From positions 558,001 through 622,000 of the forward strand of contig NZ_SWCI01000001.1 of the NCBI RefSeq assembly GCF_005116715.1: a stretch of DNA of 64,000 nt. Reading direction: 5' to 3'. This stretch comes from Ferrimonas sediminicola. Its GTDB lineage: Bacteria > Pseudomonadota > Gammaproteobacteria > Enterobacterales > Shewanellaceae. The position numbers were made by a program, and so were the translations under genes. Below, one piece after another: positions 9,804-18,979 of the stretch; the stretch's first letter is position 1, and every line of letters starts with the position of its first letter. Under the pieces are notes generated by a model, which did not search any database, was not told the origin of the DNA, and was given only the letters and a program-made list of their open reading frames with translations.

Positions 9804-10027
9804 TGTCGTTTCGTTCGCTAACCGAACTCAACGGCGGCCTATGATAGCGATTTTGGCTCGATGCGCAAGGGTTGTTTGTGGATATCGGGCTAAGTGGCGA
9901 ATTTAACGTCCAATGTTTTTCAACCGTTAACGCTATATTTCATTGTGGAATTAAAAGTTCCAAACCGATTCTTTGTGGTTATTAAAGGGGGGGCTAAGCT
10001 GGTCGGGTATTGCAGAGGGAGAGCGTG
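9804..10027. other. Upstream region of the uroporphyrinogen methyltransferase gene and tRNA
   Basis: About 220 bases, AT-rich at 9895-9990, expected to hold promoters in both directions (tRNA on minus, methyltransferase on plus). Elements such as CTATAT near 9931 are plausible but not decisive. Confidence 0.35.
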
Positions 10028-10834
10028 GTGAGCCTGATATCTTTACCTAACCGAATCGGCCGGGTGGCCATCGTTGGCGCGGGTCCGGGGGACCCGGAGC
10101 TGCTGACCGTCAAGGCGCTCGGGCTGATTCAGTGCGCCGACGTGGTGCTCCATGATGCCCTGGTGAGTGAGCCGATCCTATCGCTGATCCATCCGCAGGC
10201 CGAGCGGATCGCCGTGGGCAAACGTTGTGGCCGCCACTCCATGTCCCAGGAGGAGATCAACCGGTTGCTGGTGGCTAAGGCCGCCTCGGGTGATCGCTCG
10301 GTGGTGCGGCTGAAAGGGGGGGATCCCCTGATGTTTGGCCGGGGCGGAGAGGAGATGCAGGCCCTGCGTGAGGCGGGCATCGACTACGAGGTGGTGCCGG
10401 GCGTTACCGCGGCCACCGCCTGTGCCTCCTATGGTGCCATCCCGTTGACCCACAGGACCCTCTCCCGGGGGGTTACCTTTGTCACAGGTCATGGCATGGG
10501 CGGTGAGCCCATCGCCGACTGGCACAGGCTGGCGCTTAGTCATCACACCCTGGTGATCTACATGGGGGTGGCGCGGGCCGGGAGCATTGCCGCCGGCCTG
10601 ATGGCGGGAGGACTGAGCGCGGAGACCCCGGTGGCCATCGTCAGCCGTGCCAGCCAACCCCAGCAGCAGGTGGTGACCGGCCGCTTGGCGGGGCTCGAGC
10701 AGTTGGCGAAGGATCCCAGGGTGCAGACGCCCGCGGCCTTGATTGTCGGCGAGGTGGTGTCGCTGCACCACTCCCTTGATTGGTTCAGCGCCGACCTACT
10801 GGGGAGTGAAGTCGTCCAGCAGCAGTTTGGTTAA
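10028..10834 (+). CDS. cobA: Uroporphyrinogen-III C-methyltransferase (SUMT)
   Basis: A protein of about 268 residues with the tetrapyrrole methylase fold: VAIVGAGPGDPELLTVKA near the N-terminus, RLKGGDPLMFGRGGEE (SAM-binding loop), and VPGVTAATACASYGAIPLTHR. It methylates uroporphyrinogen III at C2 and C7 to give precorrin-2, the branch point to siroheme. It is a single-domain SUMT, without the dehydrogenase/chelatase part of CysG, so another enzyme must finish siroheme. Two adjacent GTG codons (10025, 10028) follow a GAGGGAG site; 10028 has the better spacing. Siroheme is needed by CysI, encoded 5 kb upstream. The last 39 bases overlap the end of the TIGR03899 gene on the other strand. Confidence 0.92.
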   Translation: MSLISLPNRIGRVAIVGAGPGDPELLTVKALGLIQCADVVLHDALVSEPILSLIHPQAERIAVGKRCGRHSMSQEEINRLLVAKAASGDRSVVRLKGGDPLMFGRGGEEMQALREAGIDYEVVPGVTAATACASYGAIPLTHRTLSRGVTFVTGHGMGGEPIADWHRLALSHHTLVIYMGVARAGSIAAGLMAGGLSAETPVAIVSRASQPQQQVVTGRLAGLEQLAKDPRVQTPAALIVGEVVSLHHSLDWFSADLLGSEVVQQQFG

Positions 10835-11617
10835 TGCCGCGCAGTACTCCTCGTTGGCGGGCTCGGTGATCAGCCGGGCCAGTTCATCCCCCACCTGGGT
10901 AAAGCGGTAGTACCTCAGTCGAAGTCGTCCGCTCTTGGGGAGAAACGTCATGTTGTGTCCCTGGCAGCGGATCACCAGAGGGTGCTTGGGGGGGAGCGGG
11001 CCGGTTTCCAGTTCGGTGGCAAACAGCAGGCCGAGATCTCGCAGGGTGAGGATGGCGGAGTAGGGCAGTCCCTGACCGGAGAGGTTGAGGCTCTCCTGGC
11101 GGGCGGAACTGAGGCCACCGAAGCCCGCTTCGCGACGGTAGCCCGTCACCACCTTATGGCTGGGATCGCCATTGAGTTGGCAGGAGAGGGTCACGGTTCG
11201 GGCAAACTGCATCGCTTCCCGCTGGGTCATCCCCTTCAAGGTCTCCAGAGTCCGCAGTCCGAAGCTGCCCGGAAGGCTGAGTTCAGTGGCCAGGATCTGG
11301 GCCCAGAGCTTCTGCATGCTGGGGTGGTGGATCTGCTCGGCCAGCTGGCAGAACTGGAACTGCCAATCCGGATCCAGCTCCTTGTTGCTTACCGCGTTCC
11401 CCGCTAGGCCGATCACCTGTTTAATCACCGATTCCAGGTTGAGCTGCCTCTGCTCCTGCCAGTTCTTCAGTCGCACCTCGGTGCGTTGCGCCAGGGCACC
11501 CGAGGTGTCTGCGTCATTGCCAGTCAGGCCGATGCGTCGGGCCAGGGTCACGGCTTGCTGTCTCGCGGTACGGCTGCCCTCACGCTTTGGCGGAGCGGCG
11601 ATGATCTTGTCAGTCAT
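10796..11617 (-). CDS. TIGR03899 family protein (function unknown)
   Basis: A 273-residue soluble protein that looks like the TIGR03899 family of marine gammaproteobacteria. The N-terminus is charged (MTDKIIAAPPKREGSRTARQ) and the middle is predicted helical (WQFQFCQLAEQIHHPSMQKLWAQIL, then LETLKGMTQREAMQFAR). The C-terminal third is mixed beta, with RLRLRYYRFTQVGDELARLI. No catalytic motif is apparent. Its start overlaps the end of the upstream MFS gene by eight bases, indicating coupled translation, and its 3' end overlaps cobA antisense by 39 bases. The TAG stop at 10796-10798 is clear, so the overlap is real. Confidence 0.78.
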   Translation of the reverse strand: MTDKIIAAPPKREGSRTARQQAVTLARRIGLTGNDADTSGALAQRTEVRLKNWQEQRQLNLESVIKQVIGLAGNAVSNKELDPDWQFQFCQLAEQIHHPSMQKLWAQILATELSLPGSFGLRTLETLKGMTQREAMQFARTVTLSCQLNGDPSHKVVTGYRREAGFGGLSSARQESLNLSGQGLPYSAILTLRDLGLLFATELETGPLPPKHPLVIRCQGHNMTFLPKSGRLRLRYYRFTQVGDELARLITEPANEEYCAALTKLLLDDFTPQ

Positions 11618-12821
11618 AGGCTCTGGTCTGTCTGGCGGGGAACAGGGCGCCCCAGCGTGTTTCGTTACCCGGTGCCGGTGCCGCCGGCAGACTCAGGGCG
11701 GCCAGCAGGGAGCACAGGCCGATCCCTGCCCCAATATAAAACACCAGGGCCGGAGAGTGTAGCCACATCAGCCCCAAGATTGCCGGGATGATGACTGCGG
11801 CGATGTGATTGATGGTAAAGCTGATTCCTGCAGTGGCGGCGATCTCGTCAGGGTCGGCGATCTTCTGGAAATAGGTCTTGATGGCGATGGCCAGGGCGAA
11901 GAAAAGGTGATCGATGACGTAGAGGCCCGCCGCCACCGTCGGGTGCTCCACATTGGCGTAGCTGACGAACACCACAATCAGGCCAAGGTACTCGACCATC
12001 AGGGTGCGGCGTTCGCCGATGCGGCCAATCCATTGACCGATACGTTTGGCAAACATCAGGTTGAACAGGTAGTTAATCAGGAACAGGGCGGTGATTTCGG
12101 CCACGGTGTAGCCGAACTTCTCCACCATCATAAAGGCGGCGAACACCATGAAGATCTGCCGGCGGGCTCCGGAGAGCAGGGTCAGCAGGTAGTAGAGGCT
12201 GTAGCGTTTGCGCAGCAACAGCCGCTTCTGTTGGGGAGCCTCCTCATGAAACTGGGGGAAGCGCACCAGGCAGTAGAGCGCCAACAGCAATCCCACCCCG
12301 CCCACCAGGGTGTAGACCCACTGGTAGGGCAGGCCCAAGGCGCTCATCAGCAGCCAGATACTGGCGTACCCGAGCAGGGCGCCTGCCGCCTTGACCGACA
12401 GCGCCTGTCCCATAAAGGCGGCGGTCTCCCCCTTGGGCAGCCACTGCAGGGTCAGGGACTGATTACAGGTCTCATAGTAGTGGAAGCCGATGGACATCAG
12501 CACCGTGGTGCAGTACAGCCCCAGGACCGAGGGAAACCACCCGGTCAGCGCGACGCCACCACAGAGCAGCAGCAGGCTGATTAGGGCAAAGCGCTGCTCC
12601 TTGATCACCAGCAACACCAGGATGGCGGTAAAGGCCAAAAATCCGGGCACCTCCCTGAGCGATTGCAGCATGCCGATCTCCTTGCCGGTAAAGGCGGCCA
12701 CCTCAACCACGAAGTTGTTCAGCAGCACCTGCCAAACGGCAAAGACCAGGGACATGACGAAGGTCATCATCAGCAGCAACTGGGGGCGGGTGGGAGTCAA
12801 AAGTGTGAGTCTCATCGGCAA
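11610..12821 (-). CDS. Major facilitator superfamily transporter
   Basis: A 403-residue protein with about twelve hydrophobic segments, beginning RPQLLLMMTFVMSLVFAVWQ. Loop sequences such as LQSLREVPGFLAF, and a central cytoplasmic loop rich in basic residues (EEAPQQKRLLLRKRYSLYYL), fit MFS architecture. The substrate cannot be read from the sequence; its composition is unlike sugar or drug-export subfamilies with clear signatures. It overlaps the TIGR03899 gene by eight bases, suggesting the two proteins work together. The first ATG (codons MPMRLTLL) is used; the third codon is an alternative. Confidence 0.8.
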   Translation of the reverse strand: MPMRLTLLTPTRPQLLLMMTFVMSLVFAVWQVLLNNFVVEVAAFTGKEIGMLQSLREVPGFLAFTAILVLLVIKEQRFALISLLLLCGGVALTGWFPSVLGLYCTTVLMSIGFHYYETCNQSLTLQWLPKGETAAFMGQALSVKAAGALLGYASIWLLMSALGLPYQWVYTLVGGVGLLLALYCLVRFPQFHEEAPQQKRLLLRKRYSLYYLLTLLSGARRQIFMVFAAFMMVEKFGYTVAEITALFLINYLFNLMFAKRIGQWIGRIGERRTLMVEYLGLIVVFVSYANVEHPTVAAGLYVIDHLFFALAIAIKTYFQKIADPDEIAATAGISFTINHIAAVIIPAILGLMWLHSPALVFYIGAGIGLCSLLAALSLPAAPAPGNETRWGALFPARQTRAYD

Positions 12822-12978
12822 TGGGTGGAGGGATCTATCCTAGGCGGTCGATGCGACTGGAACCAAGTCTTTTTTTAATTTGCTGAAAAGTAACATAAAT
12901 TTGGATGTTGTGCGATCCAGTTGTTGCCTTGGCGTGGCGGGTTTGTCATCCCCCCCTCGTCGCGCTAGCATTAGGGGT

Positions 12979-14109
12979 ATGAGACGCCTGATGCTCGCCC
13001 TTATCTCAACGCTGCTGTGCGGGTGCCTTGCTACCCCGACAGTTGCGCCAACGGCTCCCGTGCTGATGGACTCCGCCTTTACCCCAGTGGCGGGGGCGGT
13101 GACTGTTGAGCAGCTGTTCGCCCTGGATCCGGAGATGCGCCAGTTTACCGTCAAGGCGGGACGCGCCGGCAACAGCGACGCCACTCGCATCGAGAGGCTG
13201 GTGGAACTGGTGAGTGTCAAGCGGGGGTTCGAATACGACAACAGTGCCACCCGGGTTGCCGCGGAAACCTTCAGACTCCGCGCCGGAAACTGTATGTCCC
13301 TGGTGGTGATGACCGCCGCCCTGGCCAGGGAGCTGGATCTGGGGGTGCAGTATCAGTTGGTGAAATCGCCTCCCATCTGGGACCGGCGCGGAGGCATCTA
13401 CCTGGTCAATGACCATGTGAACATCAAGCTGGAGCCGGGTCTGGGCTCCAGTGACTGGTCGGTGGTGGGGGGCAGCGGCCGGGTGATTGACTTTCTTCCC
13501 GGCAGCCAGGTACGCGGCTACCGTATCGTTCAACTGTCCGAATCTGAGATGCTGGCTCGCTTCTTTAATAACTTGGCGGCAGAGCACATGGTGGATGGCC
13601 TCCCGGATCACGCCTATCACTATCTGAAGCAGGCGCTGGCGCTGGATCCCACCATGGGCGCCGCCTGGAACGCCCTGGGGGTGCTCTACCGGCGCCAGGG
13701 ACTGGAGAGGGAGGCCGAGCAGGTGTACCGCTACGTGATGGCGCTGGATGAGGACCCCTTCCACAGCATGCATAACCTGTCGATTCTGCTGGCCTCCCAG
13801 GGACGGCTGACCGAGTGGGCGCAGCTCCATCGCCAAATTGAGCTGAACCGGTTGCAAAATCCCTTCTATTATTACGATATGGCGGAAGCGTCCTACAACC
13901 GAGGCAACTTTACCCAGGCCCTAAGCCAGTACCGCAAAGCGGTGAAACTCGCGGACTACCATCACGAGTTCCATTTCGGGCTTTCCAGGGCCTACTTCCA
14001 ACTGGGTCAGCTGGACGACAGTCAGCGGTCCCTCACCAAGGCCATGAAGCTGGCGCCCCGCAGCGACAAGGAGCGCTACCAGCTGAAACTCAGGGCATTC
14101 AACCACTAG
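12979..14109 (+). CDS. TPR-containing lipoprotein with transglutaminase-like N-terminal half
   Basis: From ATG 12979 the protein has 376 residues and a lipoprotein signal MRRLMLALISTLLCGC, with the lipobox LLCGC placing the lipid on Cys16. The N-terminal half contains RAGNCMSLVVMTAALARELD and NDHVNIKL, arranged like the cysteine and histidine of transglutaminase-like folds. The C-terminal half holds several tetratricopeptide repeats (AYHYLKQALALDP, AWNALGVLYRRQGLEREAEQVYR, and NRGNFTQALSQYRKAVKLADY). Likely an outer-membrane anchored scaffold of unknown target. An upstream in-frame start at 12880 would destroy the signal peptide and is rejected. AGGGG lies close to ATG 12979; ATG 12991 is the alternative. 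Confidence 0.78.
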   Translation: MRRLMLALISTLLCGCLATPTVAPTAPVLMDSAFTPVAGAVTVEQLFALDPEMRQFTVKAGRAGNSDATRIERLVELVSVKRGFEYDNSATRVAAETFRLRAGNCMSLVVMTAALARELDLGVQYQLVKSPPIWDRRGGIYLVNDHVNIKLEPGLGSSDWSVVGGSGRVIDFLPGSQVRGYRIVQLSESEMLARFFNNLAAEHMVDGLPDHAYHYLKQALALDPTMGAAWNALGVLYRRQGLEREAEQVYRYVMALDEDPFHSMHNLSILLASQGRLTEWAQLHRQIELNRLQNPFYYYDMAEASYNRGNFTQALSQYRKAVKLADYHHEFHFGLSRAYFQLGQLDDSQRSLTKAMKLAPRSDKERYQLKLRAFNH

Positions 14110-14148
14110 GGGCGATGGCCCGGGGTCTGATCACCGAAGACAGACCAT

Positions 14149-14177
14149 AAAAAAGGTTGGCCTTGGCCAACCTTTTT
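14149..14177. terminator. Bidirectional intrinsic terminator
   Basis: GGTTGGCC-TT-GGCCAACC with A-run before and T-run after, so it can stop transcription of the TPR lipoprotein gene (plus) and of ppa (minus), which converge here. Confidence 0.9.
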
Positions 14178-14196
14178 CTGCTGCCTGATGACAGGC

Positions 14197-14730
14197 TCAG
14201 TTCTGTTCCTGGTAACGCTTGGCAGAGGAGAGGATCTCCTCGCGGGCGGCGGCGGCGTCGGCCCAGCCGTCCACCTTCACCCACTTGTTGGGCTCCAGCT
14301 CCTTGTAGCGCTCGAAGAACTGGGTGATCTGAGCCTTCAGCAGGGCGGGCACGTCATCCACGTCCTGGATGTGATCGTACTCCTGGGTCAGTTTGCTGTG
14401 GGGCACGGCGACGATCTTGGCGTCTTCACCGGACTCGTCGGTCATGTTCAGCACGCCAACGGGGCGGCAGCGAATCACCGAGCCGGGTGCCAGAGGGTAG
14501 GGGCTGGGTACCAGCACGTCTACCGGATCACCGTCCAGGCTCAGGGTCTGGTTCACATAGCCGTAGTTGGCGGGATAGAACATGGGAGACTTCATGAAAC
14601 GGTCCACAAACAGGGCGCCGCTGTCCTTGTCCACCTCGTACTTGATGGGGTCGTGGTTCGCCGGGATCTCGATGATCACATAGATATCGTCCGGAAGAGA
14701 TTTACCCGCGGGCACGTGATTCAGGCTCAT
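14197..14730 (-). CDS. ppa: Inorganic pyrophosphatase, family I
   Basis: A 177-residue soluble enzyme matching the length of E. coli Ppa (176). It carries the signature [19 protein letters not shown], whose acidic residues bind the metal ions, and the start [20 protein letters not shown]. It hydrolyses pyrophosphate to phosphate and so pulls biosynthetic reactions (tRNA charging, sulfate activation, nucleotide polymerisation) forward. Encoded singly, 35 bases downstream of fbp on the same strand; the two may be cotranscribed. Confidence 0.97.
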   Translation of the reverse strand: MSLNHVPAGKSLPDDIYVIIEIPANHDPIKYEVDKDSGALFVDRFMKSPMFYPANYGYVNQTLSLDGDPVDVLVPSPYPLAPGSVIRCRPVGVLNMTDESGEDAKIVAVPHSKLTQEYDHIQDVDDVPALLKAQITQFFERYKELEPNKWVKVDGWADAAAAREEILSSAKRYQEQN

Positions 14731-14765
14731 AGATTTTTCCTTAAACAGCCAGTGTGTTGATTGGG

Positions 14766-15734
14766 TCAGCCTTCGCTGTGGTAGCGCAGACAGGTGTCCA
14801 CTTCATCTTTCGAGCCCAGGATCACCGCCACCCTCTGGTGGATCTGATCCGGTTGAATCTCCATGATGCGCTCATAGCCGGTGGACGCCTTGCCACCGGC
14901 CTGCTCCACCAGGAAGCTCATTGGGTTGGCCTCGTACATCAGACGAAGTTTGAAGGGTTTGGTTGGGTTCTTGGTGTCCTGAGGGTAGGTGAACAGGCCT
15001 CCTCGGCTCAGGACCCGGTGGACATCGCCCACCATGGCGGCGATCCAGCGCATGTTGAAATTGCGGCCCCGGGGGCCCTCTTTGCCCTGGACCAGGTCGG
15101 CGATGTAGCGTTGCATCGGCGCCTGCCAGAAGCGTTGGTTGGACATGTTGATGGCAAACTCGCCGGTTTCGGCCGGGACCTCGACACGCTCTTCGACCAG
15201 GATGAACTCGTCGCTATCGGGATCCAGACTGTACATCCGGGTCCCCTGGCCGGTGGTCATCGCCATCACGGTAGCGGGACCATACAGCATATAGCAGGCG
15301 CAGTTCTGACGGGTGCCCGGCTGCATGAAGGCCTGCTCGTTCACCTCACCCTCAGGGGCGGGCAGTACCGAGAAGATGGTGCCCACCAGAGAGTTGATGT
15401 CGATGTTGGAGGAGCCGTCCAGGGGGTCGAAGCACACCAGGTATTGGCCGTTGCCGTTGGCGGCCACCACCTCGGTCTCCTCTTCGGAGGCGATCCCCTT
15501 GACCAGCGGGTTGGCGGCCAGCTTCTGTTTGATCAGGTCATTGGCGATGATATCCAGCTTCTTCTGGGTCTCCCCCTGAACGTTTTCGGTTTCTGCAACG
15601 CCCAGCACTCCTGCCAGGGCGCCGCCACGGACCAGTCGGCTGATCTCCACGCCGCACTCGGCCAGGGTCAGAATCAGTTGTTGTAGCTCGGAAGTTAAGC
15701 CCTGTTGAATCAGGGACTCGTGTAGGCGTTGCAT
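14766..15734 (-). CDS. fbp: Fructose-1,6-bisphosphatase class I
   Basis: A 322-residue enzyme. The metal-binding and active-site blocks are ASEEETEVV near residue 82 and the signature [23 protein letters not shown] near residue 104, followed by [17 protein letters not shown]. The C-terminus retains [20 protein letters not shown] and the substrate-contacting [17 protein letters not shown]. It removes the C1 phosphate of fructose-1,6-bisphosphate in gluconeogenesis. Upstream, about 250 bases separate it from the divergent bactofilin gene. Confidence 0.97.
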   Translation of the reverse strand: MQRLHESLIQQGLTSELQQLILTLAECGVEISRLVRGGALAGVLGVAETENVQGETQKKLDIIANDLIKQKLAANPLVKGIASEEETEVVAANGNGQYLVCFDPLDGSSNIDINSLVGTIFSVLPAPEGEVNEQAFMQPGTRQNCACYMLYGPATVMAMTTGQGTRMYSLDPDSDEFILVEERVEVPAETGEFAINMSNQRFWQAPMQRYIADLVQGKEGPRGRNFNMRWIAAMVGDVHRVLSRGGLFTYPQDTKNPTKPFKLRLMYEANPMSFLVEQAGGKASTGYERIMEIQPDQIHQRVAVILGSKDEVDTCLRYHSEG

Positions 15735-15878
15735 GCAGGGTCCTATCTTAATGATTGGCTGGATTAATTAACCGGCAATGATAGCGAAAAATGTGACGAG
15801 ATGCAGCGTTAAACGCCGCTTAAGAGGGGACTACAGCGCGGTCTGCCCGAAAAAACCGAGCGAGTGAATTCTATTCGC

Positions 15879-15907
15879 TTGAGGCGGATAACAGTTTTGT
15901 TTATAAC
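15879..15907 (+). promoter_or_regulatory. Probable sigma-70 promoter of the bactofilin gene
   Basis: TTGAGG (15879-15884), a 17-base spacer and TATAAC (15902-15907) give a good match to the vegetative promoter consensus, about 80 bases upstream of the bactofilin start. Confidence 0.6.
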
Positions 15908-15987
15908 AGGTCGCCTAGGGATGGAAAGCCGGGTGATTGAGCACCGAAGAGAAAAGACACAACGAATTAGAATAGGGGTATGCCATC

Positions 15988-16371
15988 GTGTTTGGGAAAG
16001 CCAATAAGAAGAGCCGCTCCGGACTGACCTATTTCGCCCAATCCAGCCGACTGGAGGGCAGCCTTCACATCGAAGGGGACTGCGTCATTGACGGCCACAT
16101 AGACGGGGAGCTTTCTGTGACCGGACTGGTGGTGGTGGAGAGTCAGGGTGAGATTCATGGTCGGGTAGTGGCTGACCAGCTCCAGGTGGAGGGGCGGGTG
16201 GAAGGCCGGGTTCAGTGTCAGAGGCTGACCATCAGCGCCACCGGTACCGTCGAAGGGGAAATTGTTACAGATAAAATCGAGATTTTTAACGGCGGTCAGT
16301 TTATCGGCACCCGGGTTAAAGAGGGGCCAAAGCTGCTGGAGAACAAGCAGGAGGAGGCCGAAGAGGTCTGA
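15988..16371 (+). CDS. Bactofilin-family polymer-forming protein
   Basis: A 127-residue protein, nearly all bactofilin domain (DUF583). The repetitive beta-helix pattern is easy to see: LEGSLHIEGDCVIDGHIDGE, VVVESQGEIHGRVVADQLQV, EGRVEGRVQCQRLTI, TGTVEGEIVTDKIEI. A short basic N-terminus (MFGKANKKSRS) and acidic C-terminus (KQEEAEEV) flank it. Bactofilins polymerise without nucleotide and act in cell shape or in placing envelope enzymes. The start is GTG with AGGGG ten bases upstream. In pseudomonads a bactofilin gene lies beside erpA; here this one is far from erpA (57115). Confidence 0.9.
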   Translation: MFGKANKKSRSGLTYFAQSSRLEGSLHIEGDCVIDGHIDGELSVTGLVVVESQGEIHGRVVADQLQVEGRVEGRVQCQRLTISATGTVEGEIVTDKIEIFNGGQFIGTRVKEGPKLLENKQEEAEEV

Positions 16372-16481
16372 TATCCTGCGTGAACCACCGGCATCCTCTG
16401 CGCCCCCCCGAGGGGGGCGGTTTGTGATTCCTACCGGTTTTGTGGACAATCCTGCCATTCAACTCTGCAGGATGACAGACC

Positions 16482-18671
16482 ATGAAACCATTGATTCTGG
16501 CCGGGCTGACCCTGGTGTCTGCCCTGGCCCAGGCCCAACCGCTGACCCTGGAACGGATCGTCAGTGAGCCGGCACTGGCCGGTTCCCAGCCCTTCAAGCC
16601 GGCCCTCTCCCCTGACGGAAAACGGGTAACCTGGTTGGCTCCCCGTGAAGATGACATCGATCGCTTCGACCTGTGGCAGTACCGCCTGGACAACGGCCAG
16701 CGCAGCCGTCTGCTGGATTCAACCCTGTTCGAAGAGGGGGAGCTCTCCGAGGAGGAGAAGGCTCGCCGCGAGCGTCAGCGCATCTACGGCAAGGGGCTGC
16801 TGGAATATGACTGGGACAGCCAGGGCAAGGCGTTGTTGTTCCCCATCGGCGGTGACCTGTGGCTCTTCCGCCTGGATGAGGCCAAACCCCGTCAGTTGAC
16901 CCGCACCGAGGCGTTTGAAACCGATGCCCGCTTCTCCCCCAAGGGCAATTACGTCTCCTTTATCCGCGATCAGGACCTCTACGTGATTGATCTGGCCAGT
17001 GGCCAGGAGCGGCGCCTGACCACCGGCGGCGAGGGTCCCATCAAGCATGGCATGTCCGAGTTTGTCGCCCAGGAGGAGATGGACCGGATGAGCGGCTACT
17101 GGTGGGCGCCTGATGAGCACGCCATCGCCCTGCTTGAGGTGGATGAATCCCCGGTGGAGCTGGTGATTCGCAACGAGATCTACGCCGATGGCATCAAGCT
17201 CACCGAACAGCGCTACCCCTATGCAGGCAAGGCCAACGCCAGGGTGCGGGTGGGTGTGGTCAGCCTGAATGAAGGCAACCTGGCCTGGGTACCCGGGGCC
17301 GAAGACAAGGGCGGCTACCTGCCCAGGGTCAACTGGCGCGCCGACAGCCGGGCCCTGACCTGGCAATGGCAAAGCCGGGACCAGCAGACCCTGCAGCTGT
17401 GGCAGTGGCTGCCGCAGTCCAACAAGCGCAGCCTGCTGCTGACCGAGACCAGCGACAGCTGGGTCAGTCTGGCCGATGACCTGCATTTCCTGAAGCAGCG
17501 CCCCGGGTTCATCTGGAGCTCCGAGCGCAGCGGTTTCCGCCACCTCTACCTGATGGATGCCGGCGGCAAGCTGGTGCGTCAGCTCACCGAAGGTGACTGG
17601 GCGGTGGACGCCCTGGAAGCGGTAGACGAAGCCGGTGGCTGGGTCTATTTCAGTGGCCGTAAGGACACTCCCGTCGAGCGTCACCTCTACCGGGTCTCCC
17701 TGGACGGGGGCAGGGTGGAGAAACTCAGCCGGCGCCAGGGTTTTCACGCCCCGGTGTTCAGCAAGGATGGTAGCGTCTACCTGGATCACTTCTCCTCCAA
17801 CCGTCAGCCGCCCCAACTGAGCCTGCACAAGGCCAGTGGTGAGCGGGTCACCTGGATCGAGGAGAACGCCATCGACAAGGACCACCCGCTGGCCAGCTAC
17901 TGGGCAGGGTGGACCCAGCCACAATACGGTACCCTCAAGGCGGACAATGGCATGACCCTGCACTACCGTCTGTTCAAGCCCCAGGTGGAGCCGGGCAAGC
18001 GTTACCCTGTGGTGGTGCGGGTCTATGGAGGCCCAGGGGCGCAAACGGTGAAAGACGCCTGGAGCCGCCACGATTACTTCACCCAGTACCTGGTGCAGCA
18101 GGGCTACGGGGTGTTCCAGCTGGACAACCGCGGCTCCACCGCCCGCGGCCACCAGTTTGAGAGCCAGATCTACCGTCACCTGGGCAAGGTGGAGGTTGAG
18201 GATCAGATCACCGGGGCTAAATTCCTGCGCAGCCTGGACTGGGTCGACGGGGATCGCCTGGCCATCTACGGCCACAGCTACGGCGGCTACATGGCGCTGA
18301 TGGGCCTGTTCAAGGCGGGGGAGTATTTCGCCGCCGGTGTCTCCGGTGCCCCGGTGACCGACTGGAGCCTGTATGACACCCACTACACCGAACGTTACCT
18401 GGCCCACCCGGCGGACAACGCCGAAGGCTATAAGGTGTCGGCGGTGTTCCCCTATGCCAAAGATCTCGAAGGCCAGCTGTTCGTCTACCACGGCATGGCG
18501 GACGACAACGTGCTCTATCAGAACTCCACTCAGCTGTACAAGGTGCTGCAGGACGCCGGCAAGCTGTATGAGTCCAAGGATTACCCCGGTTCCAAGCACT
18601 CGATGCGCGGCAAGAGCGTCGGCCTGCACCTGATGGCCACCATCGAGGACTTCCTCAACCGGCGCCTGTAA
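16482..18671 (+). CDS. Secreted S9 prolyl oligopeptidase, dipeptidyl-peptidase IV-like
   Basis: A 729-residue protein with signal peptide (MKPLILAGLTLVSALAQA). The N-terminal two thirds form a DPP-IV beta-propeller with repeated blocks such as ARFSPKGNYVSFIRDQDLYVIDL; the glutamate motif SEFVAQEEMDRMSGYWW that binds the peptide N-terminus is present. The C-terminal alpha/beta-hydrolase domain has the triad Ser599 (GHSYGGYMAL), Asp674 (HGMADDN) and His706 (SKHSM). It should release N-terminal X-Pro or X-Ala dipeptides in the periplasm or outside. Alone in its unit, ended by a terminator at 18687-18709. Confidence 0.94.
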   Translation: MKPLILAGLTLVSALAQAQPLTLERIVSEPALAGSQPFKPALSPDGKRVTWLAPREDDIDRFDLWQYRLDNGQRSRLLDSTLFEEGELSEEEKARRERQRIYGKGLLEYDWDSQGKALLFPIGGDLWLFRLDEAKPRQLTRTEAFETDARFSPKGNYVSFIRDQDLYVIDLASGQERRLTTGGEGPIKHGMSEFVAQEEMDRMSGYWWAPDEHAIALLEVDESPVELVIRNEIYADGIKLTEQRYPYAGKANARVRVGVVSLNEGNLAWVPGAEDKGGYLPRVNWRADSRALTWQWQSRDQQTLQLWQWLPQSNKRSLLLTETSDSWVSLADDLHFLKQRPGFIWSSERSGFRHLYLMDAGGKLVRQLTEGDWAVDALEAVDEAGGWVYFSGRKDTPVERHLYRVSLDGGRVEKLSRRQGFHAPVFSKDGSVYLDHFSSNRQPPQLSLHKASGERVTWIEENAIDKDHPLASYWAGWTQPQYGTLKADNGMTLHYRLFKPQVEPGKRYPVVVRVYGGPGAQTVKDAWSRHDYFTQYLVQQGYGVFQLDNRGSTARGHQFESQIYRHLGKVEVEDQITGAKFLRSLDWVDGDRLAIYGHSYGGYMALMGLFKAGEYFAAGVSGAPVTDWSLYDTHYTERYLAHPADNAEGYKVSAVFPYAKDLEGQLFVYHGMADDNVLYQNSTQLYKVLQDAGKLYESKDYPGSKHSMRGKSVGLHLMATIEDFLNRRL

Positions 18672-18686
18672 CGATGGGACAAAAGA

Positions 18687-18709
18687 AGCCGCCGAAAGGC
18701 GGTTTTTTT
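18687..18709. terminator. Intrinsic terminator after the DPP-IV-like gene
   Basis: GCCGCC-GAAA-GGCGGT followed by TTTTTT on the plus strand; it sits about 15 bases past the stop of the peptidase gene and just at the 3' end of the minus-strand membrane gene. Confidence 0.85.
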
Positions 18710-18965
18710 ATCGCTGCTGATGGACCTGGCGGCGTGTCTTCCACCAGCGCCATCCCAGAGGCAGGATGATGCCTGCCACGGCCAGGTGGCAGGAGACCAG
18801 GGCCACTGGCGGCGGCAGAAAGATCAGGATGCCCACAAACAGGGCGAGGCCAATAAAGGGTGTCCACCAGGGGCCGGCAAACAGGAACACCATCAGCAGA
18901 TAAGGAGCGATGAGCGCCATCAGCCCGGTAAAACCGTAAAGCAGGGCCAGGGTGGTGCTGTCCAT
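18708..18965 (-). CDS. Small membrane protein of unknown function (85 residues)
   Basis: Starting at ATG 18965, the peptide begins MDSTTLALLYGFTGLMALIA and has two or three hydrophobic segments (about 5-30, 36-55 and 58-72), ending in a basic tail (RWWKTRRQVHQQR). It follows the 109-residue membrane gene by 14 bases on the same strand, so the two probably form an operon. I do not recognise the family. A longer frame extending upstream overlaps the neighbouring gene and looks non-protein-like, so the short start is preferred. Confidence 0.6.
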   Translation of the reverse strand: MDSTTLALLYGFTGLMALIAPYLLMVFLFAGPWWTPFIGLALFVGILIFLPPPVALVSCHLAVAGIILPLGWRWWKTRRQVHQQR

Positions 18966-18979
18966 CGCCGTGTCTGCCC

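Noticed and set aside
12880-12978. Longer N-terminus for the TPR lipoprotein
   Set aside because: It would place 33 residues before a clean lipoprotein signal peptide and lacks a ribosome site.
16719-18629. 636-codon minus-strand frame across the DPP-IV-like gene
   Set aside because: Shadow frame of a gene with a full catalytic triad; composition is not protein-like.
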